Positions 57,901 through 64,000 of a stretch of 64,000 nucleotides of DNA are shown one piece after another. The stretch's first letter is position 1; each line of letters begins with the position of its first letter. The translations under genes and the position numbers were made by a program. This DNA is from Allolobophora icterica. Its lineage: Eukaryota; Annelida; Clitellata; Crassiclitellata; Lumbricidae. Location of the stretch: contig OY744607.1 of assembly GCA_963556255.1 (NCBI GenBank), positions 45,278,284-45,342,283 on the forward strand, written 5' to 3'. The notes beneath the pieces were generated by a model. It was not told the origin of the DNA, ran no database searches, and saw only the letters and a program-made list of their open reading frames with translations.

Positions 57901-60900
57901 GATTTGCATTTACCATTACCCAGTGATTACCCAGTTAGACAACCGGATCTTTGAAAGAAGCCAGTGAGAAATAGTGAGTTTTGATGCAGCTCTTGAAGAA
58001 AGAGGAATGCAGAAACATTGGGTTGACTTGCCGATGTATTTCTGCCACCAACTAAGACTAAAATTGACGATCGGGCCTTTTGGGTGGCTGGCCCGCATGC
58101 CAACAGGAGTCTTCCTTCACCTATCCAGGAAGCCAAAAGCCTTCAAGTTTAAAGAAAGCAGTTAAAATGTACTTACTATGTAACTCTTAGCATTTGTGCT
58201 GACAGTTGACATTGTAAAGCACTTACTTTTGATGGTGCTATAAAAATTATCATAATTATAATTACAATGACAATTGAATGGCTTGCTGTTGATTGACGAA
58301 AGCTTACAGACACCTGGTGACTGAAGTTGTCTTTGTTCTGATTGGCCAGGATACGACTCTGGAACTCTTGAGGACAACCCTTGAAGGGCTCAAAAAGACT
58401 CGAGGTTTGCTCATCGAAGGCTACCCTAGAACGTTGCAACAAGTTGAAGCCTATGAACGTTATGTTAGTATATCATGTCATATGAGGTCACTCGAGTCTA
58501 GTCTAATCTAAGTAGGGCCTATATGAAATTTGTTTTATGGTCAGCATCTTATTCTTATATGTGATTCAGAAGTGAGGGAAATTTCTTTTTTAATGAGTAT
58601 TATGATAATGGCACTATAAAAGTCATTAGATTTTTTTGGATTAGGTTGGGTTTTGGTTTGGGCTGGGTTGGATAGGGTAGAGTTGGGTTGCTTGGGTTGG
58701 GTAGGGTAAGGTAGGGATGGGATGGGTTGGATAGAGTAGGGTAGGGTAGGGTAGGATAGAGTTGGGTTGAGTTGGGTTGCTTGGGTTGGGTAGGGTAAGG
58801 TAGGGATGGGATGGGTTGGATAGAGTAGGGTAGGGTAGGGTAGGATAGAGTTGGGTTGAGTTGGGTTGCTTGGGTTGGGTAGGGTAAGGTAGGGATGGGA
58901 TGGGTTGGATAGAGTAGGGTAGGGTAGGGTAGGATAGAGTTGGGTTGAGTTGGGTTGCTTGGGTTGGGTAGGGTAAGGTAGGGATGGGATGGGTTGGATA
59001 GAGTAGGGTAGGGTAGGGTAGGATAGAGTTGGGTTGAGTTGGGTTGCTTGGGTTGGGTAGGGTAAGGTAGGGATGGGATGGGTTGGATAGAGTAGGGTAG
59101 GGTAGGGTAGGATAGAGTTGGGTTGAGTTGGGTTGCTTGGGTTGGGTAGGGTAAGGTAGGGATGGGATGGGTTGGATAGAGTAGGGTAGGGTAGGGTAGG
59201 ATAGAGTTGGGTAGAGTTGGGTTGCTTGGGTTGGGTAGGGTAAGGTAGGGATGGGATGGGTTGGATAGAGTAGGGTAGGGTAGGGTAGGATAGAGTTGGG
59301 TTGAGTTGGGTTGCTTGGGTTGGGTAGGGTAAGGTAGGGTAGGGATGGGTTGGATAGGGTAGGGTAGGGTAGGGTAGGATAGAGTTGGGTTGAGTTGGGT
59401 TGCTTGGGTAGGGTAGGGTAAGGTATGGTATGGTAAAGTTGGATTAGATTAGATTAGATTAGATTAGATTAGATTAGACGAGATTACATTGAACAAACGT
59501 TCCTTCAAAGTTAGAACTTATAGCGCAAAGGTATGTAAAAAGTGTGTAGCCTTCACAAATATTTATCTCTTTACTTATTTACCTGTTTATCTGTCTACCC
59601 GATTCTTGATGTCTGTTTAGATTGGTCGTGTTGACCTGGTACTGATGTTTGACTGTGAGGAGGCAACTCTTCGACGTCGACTCTTCTCTCGTGGTGTCGA
59701 ACAAAGTCGACCGGACGATAACACGCTGGCGATCGAAAAGAGGATGATTATATTCAAGAACGAAACCCTTCCAGCAATCAAGCACTTCGATGATAAGGGA
59801 CGAGTGGAAGTGGTCAGTGTGTTGTTTTGGTCTGCTGTTTTTCTGGCCTGCTGTTGGTCTGCTGTTGGTCTGGACTAGTGTATTTTAATGATACTCTATT
59901 GATCTGTTGTTTGTCTGGTGTTTGATTGAGGGAGTAGGGGGCAGAGGAAGACAGGAAGAGACAGAGGGAGACAAAGAGAGACAGACAGATTGGGAAAAAT
60001 ACAAGATGGGTACAAAGAGAGACAGAGAGACCGACAGAGATAGATTGAGAAAGAGACATATGGATACTTTGTGAGAGAGAGACAGACAGAGAGAGACATA
60101 TTGAGAAAGAGACATATGGATATATAAAGAGAGTTTGAGACAGATTGAGAGAAACATATGGATACATAGTGAGAGAGAGAGACAGACAGACAGACAGACT
60201 GAGAAAGAGACATATGGATACAAAGAGAAAGACAGAGGGAGATAGATTGACATAGAGAGAGGCAGAGGGAAACAGACAGAGGGTGACAGATAGAGAAAGG
60301 CAGAGGGAGACAGAGGTGATAAGACAGAGTAAGAGAGAGAAAGACAGAGCGAAACAGAGGAAGACGCACATAGAGACACACAGAGAGAAGCAGAGATGGA
60401 GATGGCTCAAGGTAGGAGAAAGAAGAGAATTATGCAAATCCTTACCTGGAATAGAAAATAGTAACTGGGGCAGAATGAAATTGTTTTCTGTAATAAAATG
60501 AGGATCTGTAAATAAATAGTTTGACCGTACTTCCTGCCCCACGAAACAATAATGTCCGAATTAGTCCACGTGGTTTCCATGGTTACAGATTGATGCAGAT
60601 GGTGAACCAGATGCGGTTTTCTACCGCCTGGCTTCGATTTTTGATGAGAGATTCTTCTCGAAAGGTCTGTACAGCTTTGTTTCAAGATTGGTTGACAAAG
60701 ACATTTTATGATTAGAATGATAACAACTGTGATTATGATGACAATGATGATGACGATGATGATGATGATGATGATGATGAGAAACAGTCTGACACATTCT
60801 AATAGAATGATTCTATTCTAATCTTAAGACTGCCCTCTTTAGCCGTGCTGGGGTCAGGATCAATTCTGAGTAGTTGCCTTGAAGGGGTGCTATATAAATC

Positions 60901-61041
60901 TTTGTAATGAATGAATGATGAAGATTATGACGAAGATTATGATGATGATGGTGATTATGACGACGACGACGATGATGATGACGACCACGATGATGATGAT
61001 GATAATGATGATGTGGACTATGCTGATGATTATGATGATGT

Positions 61042-61080
<39 letters not shown>

Positions 61081-63999
61081 CTGAGGAACAGGATGACAAG
61101 GCAGATGGTTGTGATGGCTACAGTGCATTCATTTGCTGTATAGCAATCTTGGAACATACAAACATACACATATATACACACATACATATATGCAGCCACG
61201 CTTACTTAGACGCTCCTCCACTGCCTGTGCTCTGGTAGTGCAAGTCCCAAGCCTGGATAAAGGAGGAGGGCAACGTCAACAGCCCTGCAAGCCATAAGAT
61301 GTTGTTAAACACTGGAAACTACTATGCATACAACTTGTTTAGACTTTTATGGTGTCCTCTAGGGAAGAGACCATCTCCGCTTCCTCGGCCTCCATCCACA
61401 TCGAGGCCATCCTCTTCGCGTTCGGGGACAGGCAGATACAATCGGGTGGGAAGTGGATTCCAGAAGGTGCCTCGCCGCATCCAGGTTGAAATTCCAGATG
61501 AAGGTCGCAGGGATGGACATCTCACTTGCCCGATCGTCTTCGTATTAGGCAAGCACTACTCTTCGCTTTCTCAAATATTGTTTTTATTTATTTACAGTGA
61601 AAACTCGTTATGCTGGAAGCCTATGTAAGTGCCATGTTATGATGAGGTTGTGTAACAATGAGGCTGAATAAACAATCCAGCGATAAGACTTGGTCTAAGG
61701 TCGTGAATTATATGCATTTCGTATGGCTTTATGAAATGATGTAACAGAATCCTTTTATAACTTGGCTGGGTCTGAAGCATAGCTAGAGTACTTTCAGAGC
61801 TTTGTAGTAGCTTTTAAGTACCTTGGAAGTGTGGGTAAGGAAGGAGATGAGAATAAACTTTAATGAGATTATCATTTAACGATACATATAACAGTTTCAG
61901 TATATCAATATCAACTTATGTTGCAATAGCTTTGAAGGTAACTTTACTCTCAACTGTAACAATAGTGGCCTATCAGTAACAACAGCAATAACAATACAAA
62001 CAGCAATAACAATACAACAGCAATAACATTACAACAGCAATAACAATACAAACAACACTTGCAATAGCAACTATTGTATTCACTTTGCTGTTTGTTTACA
62101 GGTGGTCCTGGTAGTGGAGCTCGTGAAATCTGTGACCAACTCATTAAATCCTACACTGGCGTTGAGCATTTGTCCGTGAGCGAGTTGCTCGGTATGCAAT
62201 CGGAAATGAATGACCCAGAATGCAAGTCGGCCCAGGTCAAGGCTGCCATGGAAACCGGGGATCTTGTATCAGATGTAAGAATTGTAATTGTAATTACAAG
62301 TTCTTATTTATATAGCACCTCTTCAAGAAAAGTGATCTGAGTCGCTCCTGATCTGACTACACAGGATCATGATCGAACAAAATGATCTTATGCTGCTTGT
62401 AAAAAAGAGGTATAGAAAGTAGAACCAGAAATCAAGAATCATTTGGTTCTGCGTTGGGGCAGAAATGGTGAGTAGGCAGGAACTTTACCTCTGCCTTATA
62501 CTCGAGTGGTGCCAGTCCCAAGGCTGGATAAAGGAGGAGGAAGAGGGCGACACTAATCGTCTTTGTTGTGACAAAGCCTTGGGGGCCATCCATATATTAC
62601 GTACGCAAAAATCCGGGAAAATTGGACCCCCTCCCCCCTGTTCGCAAGCGTACTTTCTTCCACACCCCCGGCGTACGTACACTTGACGCAACCCCCCCCC
62701 GAAAACCAGCTGCAGAAAGTGTCTCGACAGCCCGACTGTCTGCACTTTAGGCCAGATTGAAGGATGAGTGAGGGCCAATGTAGACAAATTATAGGTGTCT
62801 CGTTCACAGCACAGAATAACTGCACATGGCTTTTATATAATGTAATAAAATGCCATCGGACGACTATAGGACAATACAGAGTTATAAATAGGCTAATGTG
62901 GACGTCATAATTAGAAATTTATTTTGCGTACGTACACTTTTGTCATCCCCCTCCCCCCCCCGTTCGCACCCGTACGCAAAATCGCCAAAATCCTCCCCCC
63001 CTCAGTGCGTACGTAATATGTGGACGGCCCCTTGTTTCACAGAGTAGGCAGGGGTTGCGTAGGTGTGACGTTTTAGGTAGAGTAAAATTGGGTAAAAAAT
63101 GGGTAGGATAGTGCATCATGTGTTTCAGTAAATCTGAGATGGGTTGGTGTGGGTGGTAGTGGTGGGATGGGTGTTGGTGGTGGGGTGTGCGATTAGTGTG
63201 GAGTACGCTGCACATGTGGTTACTGTTAGATGGAGCTTGTTGCCTGTTCTTTATAGGAAATCACTACGGAGTTGCTGTTTGACTTCATGCAGTTACTAAG
63301 CAACGAGACTCGAGCAGTCATTTTGAGCGCATTCCCTCGCACGCAGCGCCAGCTCGAACAGTTTAACAAAAAGGTTTTTATCATAAGGAAACAGTTTGAA
63401 TGTTCTGTCATCTTGGTGATTTATACCATTCCATCCTTCTTTCCATTCATCTTTCCATTCATCCTTGTGATTCATTATTCCTCTATTCATTCATTCATTC
63501 ATCAAACTGTCCATTCTTTCATATATTCAGTCATCTGTTCAGTAATTCATCTACCAATTCATTCATGTACCATCAATTCATCCATCCGTCAGTACATCCA
63601 CTCAATTATCCATAAATCATCCATCCATCCACTCACCCATCCATCCATTCATCCATCCATCCGCTCATATATCCATCCATTCATCTGTCCATTCATCCAT
63701 CATTCCATGATACACCAATCCATACATCATTCATCCATCCAACCACTCATCTTTCCATCAATCCATTCATTCACCCATTCATCCATCCCTCATCCATACA
63801 TCAACCATGCATTCATCCATCCATCCACTCTTCTTTCCATCAATCTGTCATTCATCCATTTATCCATTTTCCATCCCTCATCCATGCATCCATAGATTCC
63901 GTACATCATCCATCCATCCTTCAATTCCTCAACATCTCCATTGACTTACCCTGATGCATAACGGAACCATTGCAGGTGGGAGGATTGTCTCTGGCGATC
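54866..63999 (+). CDS. AK5: AK5-type adenylate kinase, spliced gene, 3' end off window
   Basis: Ten complete exons and the start of an eleventh (54866-54925, 55574-55766, 56689-56829, 57282-57451, 58350-58463, 59621-59812, 60589-60664, 61363-61548, 62102-62274, 63257-63373, 63976 onward) give about 482 residues in one frame. Order: RIIa-like N-terminal docking segment, Pro/Ser-rich linker, adenylate kinase domain 1 (about residues 130-315), linker, domain 2 (about 378 onward). AK5 interconverts ATP + AMP and 2 ADP; it is cytosolic, and brain- or flagellum-enriched in animals studied. Domain 1 keeps [19 protein letters not shown] and RPDDN. Domain 2 is degenerate. The match of exon 1 and of domain spacing to vertebrate AK5 is close. 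Confidence 0.9.
55574..55766 (+). CDS. AK5: AK5 exon 2 (docking segment, linker)
   Basis: Acceptor actcttgtag, donor GTATGC. Reads [40 protein letters not shown] and [12 protein letters not shown]. Phase 0 in, phase 1 out. Confidence 0.88.
55770..56090 (+). repeat. (CCTGT)n-type imperfect microsatellite
   Basis: About 60 pentamers such as cctgt, cttgt and ctcatgt, starting within a few bases of the exon 2 donor. Confidence 0.93.
56380..56450 (-). repeat. Inverted LINE-type tail
   Basis: gcaaatttatatagcgccac and cacttctgacc, the complement of the tail family. AK5 intron 2. Confidence 0.5.
56689..56829 (+). CDS. AK5: AK5 exon 3 (linker and first beta strand)
   Basis: Acceptor ttttttccag, donor GTAAGG. 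Reads [20 protein letters not shown], a Pro-rich linker, then [12 protein letters not shown], the strand before the P-loop. Phase 1 both ends. Confidence 0.88.
57282..57451 (+). CDS. AK5: AK5 exon 4 (P-loop of kinase domain 1)
   Basis: Acceptor gtggaccag behind a tg tract, donor GTAATC. Reads [20 protein letters not shown], then [16 protein letters not shown] and [11 protein letters not shown]. The P-loop lysine and the AMP-binding Arg of GEILR are present. Confidence 0.93.
57460..57775 (+). repeat. (CTAAT)n and cattcagt repeats
   Basis: (taatc)n at 57470-57500, then irregular tcattcagtcattcaatcaa repeats to about 57770. Confidence 0.85.
57860..58265 (+). mobile_element. L2/CR1-type LINE 3' end, decayed
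   Basis: Reads [20 protein letters not shown], then EAKSLQV before a stop; ends acttttgatggtgctataaa. AK5 intron 4, sense orientation. Confidence 0.72.
58350..58463 (+). CDS. AK5: AK5 exon 5
   Basis: Acceptor attggccag, donor GTTAGT. Reads [20 protein letters not shown], then [23 protein letters not shown] replaces the usual DGFPR with a conservative Asp-to-Glu change. Phase 0 both ends. Confidence 0.9.
58640..59445 (+). repeat. 89-bp satellite array, about 9 units, G-rich
   Basis: The marker gggttgcttgggttgggtag recurs exactly every 89 bp (58691, 58780, 58869, 58958, 59047, 59136, 59225, 59314, 59403 for its c). The units are nearly identical and built from tagggt and ttgggt motifs. A (attag)n run follows at 59443-59480. 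AK5 intron 5. Confidence 0.97.
59621..59812 (+). CDS. AK5: AK5 exon 6 (LID of domain 1)
   Basis: Acceptor gtctgtttag, donor GTCAGT. Reads [40 protein letters not shown] and [24 protein letters not shown] and the paired Arg residues of the LID are kept. Confidence 0.93.
59930..60400 (+). repeat. Purine-rich (GAGACAGA)-type tandem repeat
   Basis: Repeats of agagagacagacagag with recurring gagaaagagacatatggata blocks, nearly free of C and T on the plus strand. AK5 intron 6. Confidence 0.88.
60589..60664 (+). CDS. AK5: AK5 exon 7 (end of domain 1)
   Basis: Acceptor tggttacag, donor GTCTGT. Reads [20 protein letters not shown] and RFFSK. Completes the fold of kinase domain 1; phase 0 in, 1 out. 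Confidence 0.9.
60735..61085 (+). repeat. (GAT)n arrays around a LINE-type tail
   Basis: gat repeats at 60735-60782 and 60915-61081 flank ggggtgctatataaatcttt plus (AATG)n at 60880-60915. Confidence 0.88.
61363..61548 (+). CDS. AK5: AK5 exon 8 (inter-domain linker), GC donor
   Basis: Acceptor gtcctctag; the donor is GCAAGC, not GT. Reads [40 protein letters not shown] and CPIVFVLG, the strand before the second P-loop. The reading frame and next exon require the end at 61548, phase 1. Confidence 0.85.
   Translation, partial: GRDHLRFLGLHPHRGHPLRVRGQADTIGWEVDSRRCLAASRLKFQMKVAGMDISLARSSSY
61640..62095. other. AK5 intron 8, cagcaataacaatac repeat
   Basis: An irregular run of caataacaatacaacag-like units at 61975-62060; otherwise empty. 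Confidence 0.6.
62102..62274 (+). CDS. AK5: AK5 exon 9 (degenerate P-loop of domain 2)
   Basis: Acceptor gtttacag, donor GTAAGA. Reads [40 protein letters not shown] and [11 protein letters not shown]. The P-loop lysine is Ala and the Arg of GELLR is Gly (SELLG), so neither the phosphate nor AMP contact remains. Confidence 0.88.
62290..62350 (-). repeat. Inverted LINE-type tail
   Basis: ttatttatatagcacctctt, then gagtcgctcctg; AK5 intron 9. Confidence 0.5.
62579..63034. mobile_element. TIR element with GGGGCC ends
   Basis: The element is 62582-63031 (450 bp). Left end ggggccatccatatattacg, right end inverted ggggccgtccacatattacg, ttg on both sides. Inner stems pair ccccctcccccctgttcgc with its complement, and gtacgtacac recurs. 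Non-coding. A solo end is at 1508. Confidence 0.82.
63257..63373 (+). CDS. AK5: AK5 exon 10
   Basis: Acceptor ttctttatag, donor GTTTTT (weak). Reads [39 protein letters not shown]. The DGYPR motif has become SAFPR, losing its Asp. Phase 0 both ends. Confidence 0.85.
63420..63925 (+). repeat. (CCAT)n/(CATT)n irregular repeat
   Basis: tccatccattcatccatcca-type tetramers over 500 bp, filling most of AK5 intron 10. Confidence 0.9.
63976..63999 (+). CDS. AK5: AK5 exon 11, first codons
   Basis: After acceptor cattgcag the sequence reads VGGLSLAI to the window edge, fitting the strand that follows the SAFPR helix in phase 0. Too short to be certain. Confidence 0.55.
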
Positions 64000-64000
64000 C

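Noticed and set aside
58640..59445. Interstitial telomere
   Set aside because: The unit is 89 bp and mixes tagggt and ttgggt words; there is no run of ttaggg, so it is a satellite and not a telomere fusion.
59814..60542. 242-codon minus-strand open frame, hydrophobic, like a membrane protein
   Set aside because: It is the complement of the purine-rich repeat in AK5 intron 6; the apparent membrane helices are repeat artefacts.

Overview
The window is nuclear DNA of an animal, most likely a marine invertebrate. Genes are split by introns of 0.5-3 kb with GT-AG borders. The intergenic DNA is AT-rich and full of tRNA-derived SINEs, L2/CR1-type LINE ends, hAT elements and long ACAT, GT, GAT and TCTG microsatellites. 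The species cannot be fixed from the sequence. There are no bacterial, viral, rRNA, functional tRNA or CRISPR features.

Three protein genes can be read exon by exon with matching intron phases. (1) ABHD14, minus strand, 657-5644: a membrane-anchored alpha/beta hydrolase. Its last exon lies left of the window, and it has two interchangeable versions of exon 2. (2) A BTB-BACK-Kelch gene, plus strand, 30146-45771: 11 coding exons that join without a frame break into 809 residues. It is the ortholog of IVNS1ABP with an extra acidic C-terminal tail. (3) An AK5-type adenylate kinase, plus strand, 54866 to beyond the right edge. It has a short N-terminal dimerisation/docking-like exon, an intact first kinase domain, and a second kinase domain that has lost its phosphate-binding and AMP-binding residues. 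A fourth, weaker candidate is a small minus-strand gene at 28647-29161 with two exons in phase.

Layout: 1-5650 ABHD14 with SINEs and a SINE-born minisatellite; 5650-7475 nothing recognised; 7484-9427 an internally deleted hAT transposon; 9440-30145 a repeat-rich stretch with two large foldback structures, CpG-rich DNA near 18.8-19.3 kb, minisatellites, LINE ends and a hAT MITE; 30146-45771 the Kelch gene; 45772-54865 its probable 3' UTR, AT-rich spacer, a hAT MITE, a perfect hairpin and a dead reverse transcriptase; 54866-64000 AK5, whose introns hold several tandem arrays.

The most unusual features are the exchangeable ABHD14 exon pair and the repeated architecture of inverted-repeat arms around an ACAT/ATGT microsatellite (three loci with unrelated arms). 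Also notable are the decayed second kinase domain of AK5, a GC-AG intron, and several transposons with readable target-site duplications. All homology statements rest on recognising the encoded sequence by eye; no database search was run.
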